Origin: JBAPRR01 sp049281195
GTDB lineage: Bacteria > Actinomycetota > Acidimicrobiia > Acidimicrobiales > CAVXTF01
Direction of reading: 5' to 3'
Length of the DNA stretch: 55,205 nt
NCBI GenBank assembly: GCA_049281195.1
Contig: JBAPRR010000301.1
Span: forward strand, 1-55,205
The translations under genes were made by a program, and so were the position numbers. The notes below the pieces were generated by a model, which did not search any database, was not told where the DNA came from, and saw nothing but the letters and a program-made list of their open reading frames with translations. Below are positions 47,765 to 55,205 of this stretch, in pieces (within the stretch, counting starts at the first letter, position 1; the number at the start of each line of letters is the position of its first letter).

Positions 47765-49231
47765 ATGGGAATTCTCGTAGTCGATCTCGGCAGTTCGAGC
47801 GTCAGGGCTTCGGTCGTAGAAGCAGACGGAACAGTGGCGCACACGACAACCGAGGCGGTCGTAGCGGTGACTCCGGTTCCATCGTTCGTCGAGTACGACG
47901 CGGCGCAGATTCAGAGCGCGGTCCTGTCGGTGGCAAGAAAAACCCTCGACCAGGTGGGGCGGGTCGACGGGGTCGGGATCGCGGATCAGCGTGCCACCAC
48001 GGTTTTATGGGAGAGGTCGACCGGAAAGCCCGTCGGCCCTGCGATCAGCTGGCAGGACCTGCGCACCGTGGGCACATGCCTCATATTGAAAGAACAGGGC
48101 ATCCTGCTCGCACCCAACGAATCGGCGACCAAGCTCGCGTTCCTCCTCGACCTGGCCGATCCCGAACGGTCGCAGGACCTGTGTTTCGGAACCATGGACT
48201 CGTGGGTGGCGTGGACGCTGTCCGGTGGATCACTGCACGTGATGGATGCCAGCAACGCCGGAGTCACGGGACTCAGAACGGCTGACGGCCAAGGCTGGGA
48301 CACCAGGGTTCTCGAAGCGCTCAACATTCCTGAAAGCACCCTTCCGACGATCGTTGACTCGTCGGCCCTCATAGGCGAGGCGACAGCCTTGGACGGTGCG
48401 CCACCGATATGTGGGATCCTCGGTGACCAGCAGGCGTCACTGGTGGGCCAGGGATGCACGCTGCCGGGGCTGGCGAAGATCACGTTCGGAACCGGCGGAT
48501 TCCTCGACTGCTGCGTCGGGACGACCCGGCCGGGTTTTGCACGACGCGGTGAGGGAGGAACGTTCCCCATCACCGCGTGGCGGCGAAACGACGAGATCAC
48601 GTGGGGAACAGAAGCAGTGATCCTCTCCGCGGGAACTTGCGTCGAATGGTTGCGCGACGACCTCGGGATCGTGCCCGATGCCGAGTCCACAGACGCGATC
48701 GCCTCTTCGGTCAAAGACAGCGGTGACGTGTGGTTCGTGCCGGCCCTGTTCGGCCTGGGCACACCGGTGTGGGACTTCGGGGCGCGTGGAGCATTCGTCG
48801 GCATCACCCGTGGGACCGGTCGCGCAGAGATGGTGCGCGCCGTGCTCGACGGCATCGCGTACAGAGGAGCTGATCTGATCGCCGCCACCGAGAGGGACAC
48901 CGGCTACTCGATCGAGTCGATAAGGGTTGATGGCGGCATGTCCGCCAACGCCACGTTCCTCAGAACTCTGGCCGACGCTTCAGGCCGGCGGGTCGAGGTC
49001 GCTCCGTTGACCGAGTGCACAACATTGGGAGCGGCCTACATGGCAGGAATCCAACTGGGGGTCTGGCGTGACGAGGTTGATATCGCCTCCAACTGGCATC
49101 CCCGGCAGATCCTGGAGCCACGGATCGGCGATGACGAACGGGCCGTGTTGACAAAAAGGTGGGTTGACGCTCGCAGCAGGGCGGCTCAGACCGTTCCTGA
49201 GCTGTCCACAGTGCAATTCTGGGATGAATAG
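47765..49231 (+). CDS. FGGY-family carbohydrate kinase, glycerol-kinase-like with altered substrate pocket
   Basis: 488 residues from ATG 47765, 9 bp after the AGPS-like stop. Nucleotide motif VVDLGSSSVR and the C-terminal SIRVDGGMSANATFLRT are intact, and catalytic Asp (D221 in LGDQQASLVGQG) is kept. Of the residues that hold glycerol in GlpK, R76 and W96 remain, but the Glu of NQRET is Ala (DQRATT, A77) and the Tyr of LDPYFxATK is Asn (LAPNESATK, N118). Annotation tools would call it glycerol kinase; the substitutions suggest another polyol or DHAP-like substrate. A canonical glpK is elsewhere in this window. It completes the glpD/AGPS-like unit. Confidence 0.88.
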   Translation: MGILVVDLGSSSVRASVVEADGTVAHTTTEAVVAVTPVPSFVEYDAAQIQSAVLSVARKTLDQVGRVDGVGIADQRATTVLWERSTGKPVGPAISWQDLRTVGTCLILKEQGILLAPNESATKLAFLLDLADPERSQDLCFGTMDSWVAWTLSGGSLHVMDASNAGVTGLRTADGQGWDTRVLEALNIPESTLPTIVDSSALIGEATALDGAPPICGILGDQQASLVGQGCTLPGLAKITFGTGGFLDCCVGTTRPGFARRGEGGTFPITAWRRNDEITWGTEAVILSAGTCVEWLRDDLGIVPDAESTDAIASSVKDSGDVWFVPALFGLGTPVWDFGARGAFVGITRGTGRAEMVRAVLDGIAYRGADLIAATERDTGYSIESIRVDGGMSANATFLRTLADASGRRVEVAPLTECTTLGAAYMAGIQLGVWRDEVDIASNWHPRQILEPRIGDDERAVLTKRWVDARSRAAQTVPELSTVQFWDE

Positions 49232-49311
49232 GGCAATTGCATGACGAATAGGCCCCCACTGCACCAGAACGCCTGTTCAATCAAACGGTCAGCCTGGCCG
49301 ATAACGTTGAA

Positions 49312-51312
49312 GTGATGGAGCCGGCGTCAAAGCGCGGCCCCTTCGCGCCTTCGCCGATCTCGGCACCAGAGCAGACCGGAACAGAGGGTGTCGAAGAGGC
49401 GGAAGGCACCGACGCGCCTGCTCCGGCCATCGACACCACCACGCCCCTGCTGGGGATGAGCTCCGGACCGGGGTCGGGTGCCGCTCCGGGGATGAATTTT
49501 CAGTCCGGCTATCCGCCGGCCGGTCCAACCAGTCTCGGATCCTTCTCCAACGATTTACCGGGTTCCTTCAGCCAGGACGGACCCTCCGGCCAGAACGGGT
49601 CACCGGACGGCCCATTCGGCTCAGCAGGACCCGGGCCGGTCGACGGACCTTTCGGATCAGGTGTGCGCCCATCGGTACCAGGGCCTTTTGCGCCGGATCA
49701 ACCCGACACCCCGAGCGCCACGAATGGAAGCTCGAACGGGAATTTGAACGGCCATTCGCAAAACGGTGGATCTCCGACCGGGATCTCGACCGTTGTGACC
49801 AAGCCCGTAGGCCAGCCGGCACCGCCGGCGGGACCGCCTGTCGCCCACCAGCCTCCCCCGCCCGACTCTACTCCCGTCGATCGTCAGCCTCCCCCGCCGA
49901 CAGGTGCTCCGGTATCGACCGAGCCGCCTCGCTCGGCCAGGCCGATTGCCGATCGACTGCCGCCTCAGTCGGCCTCTCCCACCTCCCAACTCCCGCCTCC
50001 TCCGTCGTCGGCACTGAAGATGCCTCCCGCCGCCGGAGCGAAGGTCCCGCCCGCACCCACTTCGCCTCCGCCCGCGCAGATCCAGCCCCAGCAAGCCCCA
50101 CCCCAGCCGGTCCCGCCCCAGCAAGCGCCCTCTCCACCGGTCCAGGCTCAAGCCGCTGCCGCCCCTGTTCTGGCGAGCGTTGTGGAACCGGTAGTTCAGG
50201 CCGCTCCCCCCACATCGACTCACAGGTTCGCGTCGCGCACTCCTCAAGCCCCTTCACCTGTGGTGGCACAATCCCGTCAGTTCCCGGAGCCTGCCACCAG
50301 CATCGCCGGCAGTAGCGGAGGCCCGATACCCCCGACCAACGGCAACGTCGTCTCGACCATCACCGGTCTCGACGAGGCGGCGCGCCTCGACCGGGCCATC
50401 CAACTCGGTCAAGCCCTGGTCCAGAACCTGAGGCAGGTGGTCCTCGGAACCCCGGGCGCACTCACCGCTGTCGCAGTGGCCGCCTTGAGCGGCGGGCACC
50501 TTCTCATCGAGGACGTGCCCGGCGTCGGCAAGACCGTTCTGGCCCACGCACTCGCCACGTCGCTCGGAACCAACCTGTCGCGCCTTCAGGGTCACCCGGA
50601 CCTGTTGCCGGGCGACGTCACCGGAGTGTCCGTCTTCTCCCCCGACACGGGCACTTGGGATTTCAAGCCGGGCCCGGTGTTCGCGCACGTGGTGTTGATG
50701 GACGAGCTGAACCGCACGCCACCGCGCACCCAGGCAGCCCTCCTCGAGACCATGGAGGAGCAGCAGGTCAGCGCAGACGGCGAGTCATGGCCGTTGCCGG
50801 TCCCCCACCTTGTGATCGCCACCCAAAACCCGCACAGCCAGCTCGGCACCTACCCGCTCGTGGAGAGCCAGCTCGACCGCTTCGCACTGGCAACGGCGAT
50901 CGGCTATCCCGACGCTGACGTGGAGACGCAGATCGTCCTGCAGCACGGAGGCAGGCCTGCTCTCACCGACCTGAAGCCGATCTGCAACCCGGTGCAGTGG
51001 CACGAGGCGCAGATCGCCGCGCAAGGTGTTGTCGTCGAAGAGTCCATCGCGTCTTATGCCGTCGCTCTTTGCCGTGGAAGTCGCGCCGTGGCGGGAGTGC
51101 GACTGGGCGCGAGCCCCCGTGCCGCCATCTGGCTCGTTCGTACCGCCCAGGCCCACGCGCTCCTCGCCGGCCGCGCGTACGTCACTCCTGGCGACGTAAA
51201 GGCCATGGCCCTGTCGTGTTTGTCCCACCGGCTCACGACCGACGAGGGCGTGGCCTACGGGGTGAAGGTCGTGAGGGCTCTCCTCGAGTCGACGCCGGCT
51301 CCGCGACCGTAG
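49312..51312 (+). CDS. MoxR-family AAA+ ATPase with long disordered N-terminal extension
   Basis: 666 residues from GTG 49312, or ATG one codon later. Residues 1-345 are low-complexity Pro/Ser/Gly/Gln-rich with no fold, and include PPPP, QPQQAPPQP and GPFGS blocks. The MoxR core is 350-666: HLLIEDVPGVGKTVLAHAL (Walker A about 402-409), SRLQGHPDLLPGDVTGV, VVLMDELNRTPPRTQAALLETMEE (Walker B), and NPHSQLGTYPLVESQLDRF (sensor 1 and Arg finger region). MoxR proteins act as chaperones for metal-protein or surface-complex assembly. The usual family is about 320 residues, so this one is doubled by its tail. DUF58 and TgpA-type genes follow at once, the common three-gene set. Confidence 0.9.
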   Translation: MMEPASKRGPFAPSPISAPEQTGTEGVEEAEGTDAPAPAIDTTTPLLGMSSGPGSGAAPGMNFQSGYPPAGPTSLGSFSNDLPGSFSQDGPSGQNGSPDGPFGSAGPGPVDGPFGSGVRPSVPGPFAPDQPDTPSATNGSSNGNLNGHSQNGGSPTGISTVVTKPVGQPAPPAGPPVAHQPPPPDSTPVDRQPPPPTGAPVSTEPPRSARPIADRLPPQSASPTSQLPPPPSSALKMPPAAGAKVPPAPTSPPPAQIQPQQAPPQPVPPQQAPSPPVQAQAAAAPVLASVVEPVVQAAPPTSTHRFASRTPQAPSPVVAQSRQFPEPATSIAGSSGGPIPPTNGNVVSTITGLDEAARLDRAIQLGQALVQNLRQVVLGTPGALTAVAVAALSGGHLLIEDVPGVGKTVLAHALATSLGTNLSRLQGHPDLLPGDVTGVSVFSPDTGTWDFKPGPVFAHVVLMDELNRTPPRTQAALLETMEEQQVSADGESWPLPVPHLVIATQNPHSQLGTYPLVESQLDRFALATAIGYPDADVETQIVLQHGGRPALTDLKPICNPVQWHEAQIAAQGVVVEESIASYAVALCRGSRAVAGVRLGASPRAAIWLVRTAQAHALLAGRAYVTPGDVKAMALSCLSHRLTTDEGVAYGVKVVRALLESTPAPRP

Positions 51313-51334
51313 AACGCCGGACCGGGAGCACCTG

Positions 51335-52315
51335 GTGGCGGCCGACACACCAGAAGTAGAAGAGCTCTCGAGCTCGAACGGACGTCTTCGCCCGGTTCAC
51401 GCCGCGGGCCCCATCGCCGGATCGATCTTCGCCCTGCTCGGATGGGCCGCGGTCGCCCACAACAGCGGATCGGGATGGGTTCAAGCCCTCGGTGTGGTGC
51501 TCGGTGCCGTTCTGGTCGTCGGGATGATCGCCCCGGCACGTTTCGTGTCGCGGGCCGAAATCGAAGTCGAGTCTTCGCCGCAGGACGCAGCCCTCGGCGA
51601 ACCCGCCGATATAAAGGTGAGAACCAGCACCCGGCTACGCATCCGTCCTGTGTCGCCCAAGGGACCGGCGACTTTCGTCGGCCCTGTCCGGGCGTCCCAG
51701 CCCCATTCGGCACAACCTGGAATAGACGGCGAGACCATCACCATCGTTCCGGAGCACCGCGGTGTGTTGATCGCGATAACTGTCGAGGTCGCCTCCGCGG
51801 CCCCCTTCGGTCTTCTCTGGTGGTCCAAGCGCACCGCTCTCGCCCTCCCGGCAGAGATGTACGTGGCCCCGCGGCCAACGACCCCACTCGAGGCGCCACC
51901 GGAGCGTGACGACACGCACGGCGACTCGGAGCGCCGCCACGCGGCGATGGTCGGAGAACCTCGGGGGATCCGCCAGTACGAGCAGGGTGACGCGCGCCGC
52001 CTTGTCCACTGGCGTGCCACGGCCCACATGGGGCGGCTCATGGTCCGCGAGATGGAGGAGCCGACGGCCGAACCCATCACCATCCGGGTGTCGATCCCCC
52101 CGGATCCGACAGAGGCGGACGAGGTTGCGGGTAAAGCGCTGGCGACGGTGTACCTGTTGCTCGACCGGGCGCAGCCCGTAGTGCTCGCCACTCACGAACC
52201 CGGTAAGGACCGGATCGCTCCGGTTTCAGGCCGGCGCGAAGCGGGACGCCGCCTCGCCCGAGCCGTCCCGTTTGGTTCACAACCCGGATCGGTCACGATC
52301 GACGAGCCGTCGTGA
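51335..52315 (+). CDS. DUF58-domain membrane protein
   Basis: 326 residues from GTG 51335. Two close membrane segments (about 27-43 and 50-66) are followed by an outer beta region and the DUF58 core: GEPRGIRQYEQGDARRLVHWRATAHMGRLMVREMEEP, whose RxYxxGDxxRxIxW motif is the DUF58 hallmark. DUF58 proteins resemble von Willebrand A-like adaptors and are found with MoxR and transglutaminase genes. It overlaps the TgpA gene's start by 4 bp (GTGA), and begins 22 bp after moxR. Its role is thought to be assembly or anchoring, but is not established. Confidence 0.9.
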   Translation: MAADTPEVEELSSSNGRLRPVHAAGPIAGSIFALLGWAAVAHNSGSGWVQALGVVLGAVLVVGMIAPARFVSRAEIEVESSPQDAALGEPADIKVRTSTRLRIRPVSPKGPATFVGPVRASQPHSAQPGIDGETITIVPEHRGVLIAITVEVASAAPFGLLWWSKRTALALPAEMYVAPRPTTPLEAPPERDDTHGDSERRHAAMVGEPRGIRQYEQGDARRLVHWRATAHMGRLMVREMEEPTAEPITIRVSIPPDPTEADEVAGKALATVYLLLDRAQPVVLATHEPGKDRIAPVSGRREAGRRLARAVPFGSQPGSVTIDEPS

Positions 52316-54468
52316 GCCTCCTCGACACGATCAAACGCGCCAACAGGCCCGGTCCCGCGGAGGACTCCATCCAACTGCGCGTCGCCTGCGCGGTCGCAGT
52401 GATCGTTTCGATCGTCGCGTGCTACGCCGAGCACGAGCTTTCCGCTCTGTTGATGGTGCTGGTGTGCGTGGCCATGTCGGCTGGAATGTTCTTCTCGTAC
52501 AAGACCAGAAACGCGCCTATAGGTCTCGTCAAGCCGTTCCTCGCACTGTTCGCCATCGGCGCGTTCACCTGGTTCTTCATCACGGCGACATCACACGCGC
52601 AGACCGGCGACATCGGAAGCGTGGAAGGACCCCTGGCCGTCCTGTTCGCCTGGATCCAGGTCGGTCACGCATTCGACGTTCCGGCGCGCCGCGACCTCAC
52701 GTTCTCGCTGGCGGGTTCGGCCACGCTCATGGCCGTCGCAGCCGCTCAGGCCCTCACCCCGGGGTTCGGCGTCTACGTCGCCCTGTGGCTCGTCTCGGGA
52801 TTGTGGGCCCTTCTGTGCATCTGGGGATCGATGAGCTTCGGGGGCAGGGTCCGTCCTGCGGCCACCATCGCCACGCTCGCATCTGTTGCCGTGGTCGCGT
52901 TCGGCGCATTGCTCGTTCTGCCGCCTCCGCGCGCCACCAGCACCATCCTGTTTCCTTCGAGTGTTACGGGAGACGTGTCGCTCGGCTTCAGTGGATCACT
53001 GACGGGAGACTCCGGGTCTCAGACGCAGGCGGCTCAGGCGGGCACCACCAGTGGAGCTGATCGCGTCGGAGGGTTCCTCGGTTTTTCGAACAAGCTCAAC
53101 ACAGCGCTACGGGCGTCCCTGTCGAGCCAGGTGATCATGAGGGTGCGCGCCAGCATTCCGAGCTTCTGGACCGCAGAGACCTTCGACTACTGGAACGGCC
53201 AGGACTGGGCCCTGACCGATCCGCAAAACCGGATCCTGGGCGGTGGTTCGCCGTTCACCATCCCCACACCCGAGGGCGACGACATGGTGGGGACCGACGA
53301 TATCCAGACCTTCTATCTGGCGACCACGGGGCCCAACCTCATCTTCCACGCCGGAGACGCACACGAGGTCTACTTCCCGGCCCAGGGACTGGTCGATTCG
53401 CGTGACGGGACGTTGCGCACGAGCCTGGGGATGGGACCGGGGACCGTCTACACCGTCGAGTCGGTCGTCGATCAGCCGACCGCGGCCCAGCTGGAGGGAA
53501 CCTCGACCGCATCGGCACCGCTCGACCCTTCCGACTTCAAGCGTGAGACGCAACTCCCGTACGCGTACCCGCGAGTAAAAGCACTGGCGGAATCGATCAC
53601 AGCCGGAAAGCCCTCTACTTACGCCAAGGTCGAAGCCCTCATCGGGTGGATCACGGCGCACACGCACTACTCCCTCGACATCCCGCCACTCGCTCCGGGA
53701 CAAGACGCTGTCAACGAGTTCCTGTTCGGGAACCGGATCGGGTACTGCGAGCAGATCTCCACCGCCATGACGGTGATGCTCCGCACACTCGGGATCCCGG
53801 CAAGGGAGGCGGTCGGTTACGTCCCCGGTTCCTACGACCCCATCTCCGACCTTTACGACATCCAGGCCCGCGACGCCCACGCGTGGGTGCAGGTCTGGTT
53901 CCCCTACTACGGCTGGCAGAGTTTCGACCCGACGGCCAACGTGCCCCTCGCCAATCCGACCCCTGCGCACCTACTTCTGCATGACGTCTCATTGGCGGTC
54001 CAAAAAGCACCGTGGATCCCGGTGGGAGTGCCCGTCGCAGTTCTCTTCGCCGCCGCATACGGACTACGCATCTGGCGGAGACGGCCTGCAACGTGGGCCG
54101 ACAAGGTCGCACGAAAGCTCGAGAAGCTCGGAAAGCGTGCGCATTCCCCGAGACGTCCCGGAGAAACGCTGAACGAGCTGGCGACGCGGCTCGACTCCTC
54201 GTGTAGGGACGCGTCCGGAACCCTCGCGTCCGTCGCCGCGGTGGCAGAGGCCGCGGCTTACGGCAGGAGGGAACCGCCCGACGAGGTCAGAGAGCAGCTG
54301 GATCTGACTCTCAGGTCCTCACCCATCTATCGCGGCCGGTTGAGACGCAAGCGCAAACAGCCGATTGACCTGGCGCAGATGATGCTTGAGTCGAAACTGG
54401 CGGAGGACCGAACGGCCCTCACTCCTTCACAGATCGAAGAGCCTGATCGAACGTCACACCGTCGATGA
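52312..54468 (+). CDS. TgpA-type membrane transglutaminase-like protease
   Basis: 718 residues from GTG 52312. About six N-terminal membrane segments (28-42, 45-63, 75-92, 105-120, 150-172, 185-205), a large outer domain and a final TM near 561-580, then a cytosolic tail. The transglutaminase-like domain has the Cys-His-Asp triad: GYCEQISTAMTVMLRTLGIP (C479), DAHAWVQVWFP (H523) and GWQSFDPTANV (D539). This matches the DUF3488/TgpA family. It is the last gene of MoxR-DUF58-TgpA. Its 3' end overlaps the convergent flavoprotein gene by 50 bp. Confidence 0.92.
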   Translation: MSLLDTIKRANRPGPAEDSIQLRVACAVAVIVSIVACYAEHELSALLMVLVCVAMSAGMFFSYKTRNAPIGLVKPFLALFAIGAFTWFFITATSHAQTGDIGSVEGPLAVLFAWIQVGHAFDVPARRDLTFSLAGSATLMAVAAAQALTPGFGVYVALWLVSGLWALLCIWGSMSFGGRVRPAATIATLASVAVVAFGALLVLPPPRATSTILFPSSVTGDVSLGFSGSLTGDSGSQTQAAQAGTTSGADRVGGFLGFSNKLNTALRASLSSQVIMRVRASIPSFWTAETFDYWNGQDWALTDPQNRILGGGSPFTIPTPEGDDMVGTDDIQTFYLATTGPNLIFHAGDAHEVYFPAQGLVDSRDGTLRTSLGMGPGTVYTVESVVDQPTAAQLEGTSTASAPLDPSDFKRETQLPYAYPRVKALAESITAGKPSTYAKVEALIGWITAHTHYSLDIPPLAPGQDAVNEFLFGNRIGYCEQISTAMTVMLRTLGIPAREAVGYVPGSYDPISDLYDIQARDAHAWVQVWFPYYGWQSFDPTANVPLANPTPAHLLLHDVSLAVQKAPWIPVGVPVAVLFAAAYGLRIWRRRPATWADKVARKLEKLGKRAHSPRRPGETLNELATRLDSSCRDASGTLASVAAVAEAAAYGRREPPDEVREQLDLTLRSSPIYRGRLRRKRKQPIDLAQMMLESKLAEDRTALTPSQIEEPDRTSHRR

Positions 54469-55205
54469 GGAGCGATCGGAACCCCATCAGCTGACGGGGG
54501 CGGCCGAAGCCGACCGCTGCACTCAGTTTTCCCTCACGTCCGAAGAGCGCGACGAACCTTCCTTCTGAGAAGGTGCCGTCCACCAACTCGACGGTGTCGT
54601 CGGCGCGAGGATCGCCCAGCACCTGGATCTTGATGTCGTACTGGTCGGACCAGATGTAAGGAAGCGGCCTGTAGGGCTCGGAGTCGGCTCGACCGGCAAG
54701 CAGGTTGTGTGCCGCCGCGGCGCCCTGTTCAGCTGCATTGGTCCAGTGCTCCGCACGCGTCGTCGTGGCTGTGCGGCGATCCTCGAAGCGTGCCACGTCG
54801 CCGGCCGCGAGCACGTGGTCCGACGCGTACAGCATCTCATCGACCAGTAGCCCGTCTCCGATCTCGAGATGCGAGTCCTCGAGCCACGAGGTGGTGGGAA
54901 TGATCCCGATCCCGACCACGACCACATCCGCGCTTATCGACGTCCCCCCTTCGAGACTCACGACCGCGTGGTCGCCATCGACCGCGATCGCCGAGACGCC
55001 GGTTCCGGTCCTTATGTCGACGCCGTGGGTCTCATGCAGCGATGCGCATGCCGCGCCTATCCGATCGCCCAGGACGCGACTGAGCGGAACTGGCAACGCT
55101 TCGAGGACCGTGACGTCCGCACCCATCTGCTTGGCGGTCGCCGCCACCTCGGATCCGATGAATCCGCCGCCGACGACGACCAGCCTCTTCCCTTCGGAAA
55201 TACGC
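54419..55205 (-). CDS. NAD(P)/FAD-dependent oxidoreductase, ferredoxin-reductase-like (5' end outside window)
   Basis: The frame stays open to the window edge; the visible part is about 262 residues ending at 54419. The edge-proximal sequence RLVVVGGGFIGSEVAAT is the NAD-binding Rossmann motif, which precedes TAKQMGADVTVLEALPVPLSRVLG; then ADVVVVGIGIIPTTSWLEDS, VDEMLYASDHVLAAGDVARFED (second FAD motif) and the C-terminal domain WSDQYDIKIQVLGDP. This is the rhodocoxin/putidaredoxin-reductase-like group that feeds electrons to ferredoxins or Rieske oxygenases. The FAD-binding N-terminus is upstream of the window. It converges with the TgpA gene. Confidence 0.92.
   Translation of the reverse strand, partial: RISEGKRLVVVGGGFIGSEVAATAKQMGADVTVLEALPVPLSRVLGDRIGAACASLHETHGVDIRTGTGVSAIAVDGDHAVVSLEGGTSISADVVVVGIGIIPTTSWLEDSHLEIGDGLLVDEMLYASDHVLAAGDVARFEDRRTATTTRAEHWTNAAEQGAAAAHNLLAGRADSEPYRPLPYIWSDQYDIKIQVLGDPRADDTVELVDGTFSEGRFVALFGREGKLSAAVGFGRPRQLMGFRSLLIDGVTFDQALRSVKE

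Noticed and set aside
46963..48285. 440-codon open frame across the AGPS-like/kinase junction
   Set aside because: Arg/Gly-rich shadow in a second frame on the plus strand, ignoring both genes' conserved motifs.
1..55205. tRNA, rRNA, CRISPR, insertion sequence or prophage
   Set aside because: None recognised on either strand; no transposase, integrase or spacer-repeat pattern is visible.

Overview
The window is high-GC bacterial chromosome, dense with genes and full of actinobacterial hallmarks: a WhiB protein, Ku, F420-type LLM oxidoreductase, DUF929, DUF3501, SpoIIE/anti-sigma/STAS regulators, a PIG-L deacetylase, GTG/TTG starts and an NrdJ/ThyX nucleotide module. I infer an actinomycete outside the well-studied orders, possibly Acidimicrobiia-like (mitochondrial-type aconitase, DUF929 proteins, many Ser/Thr-rich lipoproteins). 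This placement is inference. No tRNA, rRNA, CRISPR array, insertion sequence or phage gene was recognised; it reads as core and near-core chromosome.

Layout. 1-4.2 kb: tail of an amidohydrolase, a multi-pass membrane protein divergent from a PadR regulator with twin palindromes between them, then a minus-strand group (UrtR/TamR-type MarR regulator, secreted G1-peptidase-like protein, MmcQ/YjbR protein). 4.2-9.6 kb: aconitase behind twin MarR operators laid over its promoter, a lipoprotein, and Lon protease. 9.9-12.7 kb: a partner-switching signalling set (PAS-GAF-SpoIIE phosphatase, anti-sigma kinase, STAS antagonist). 12.8-18.6 kb: Ku, a PIG-L deacetylase coupled to GpsA, a VOC/MarR divergent pair with its own palindrome, and an SDR coupled to a very acidic small protein. 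18.7-23.5 kb: envelope and secreted proteins (DUF929, LamG-type, a Tat-signalled glycine-rich repeat protein) and a CTP-synthase-C-terminus-like protein. 23.5-27.2 kb: B12-dependent ribonucleotide reductase and ThyX under a perfect NrdR-box-like palindrome.

27.4-30.8 kb: two tandem paralogous single-pass membrane proteins. 30.9-33.9 kb: glycerol kinase, PlsC, TetR. 33.9-39.3 kb: a seven-gene minus-strand run (zinc ribbon, Cys-rich protein, GT4 glycosyltransferase, SRPBCC, ROK sugar kinase, LLM oxidoreductase, aminotransferase) that resembles conserved actinobacterial PimB/glucokinase neighbourhoods. 39.3-42.5 kb: DEDD exonuclease, TrpD, acyl-CoA dehydrogenase, WhiB. 42.8-44.3 kb: PerR-like regulator, rubrerythrin, DUF3501 (peroxide stress). 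44.4-49.2 kb: GlpD, an alkyl-DHAP-synthase-like flavoenzyme and an FGGY kinase, tightly coupled. 49.3-54.5 kb: MoxR, DUF58 and TgpA-type transglutaminase; then the 3' part of a ferredoxin-reductase-like flavoprotein runs off the end.

The most suggestive unit is glpD - AGPS-like - FGGY kinase. Together with gpsA, plsC and a canonical glpK in the same window it gathers glycerol-3-phosphate/DHAP chemistry, and the flavoenzyme keeps the HHH and Tyr signatures of alkylglycerone-phosphate synthase, while the FGGY kinase has lost two glycerol-contacting residues and so probably phosphorylates something else. An ether-lipid or glycerol-ether salvage pathway is a testable hypothesis.
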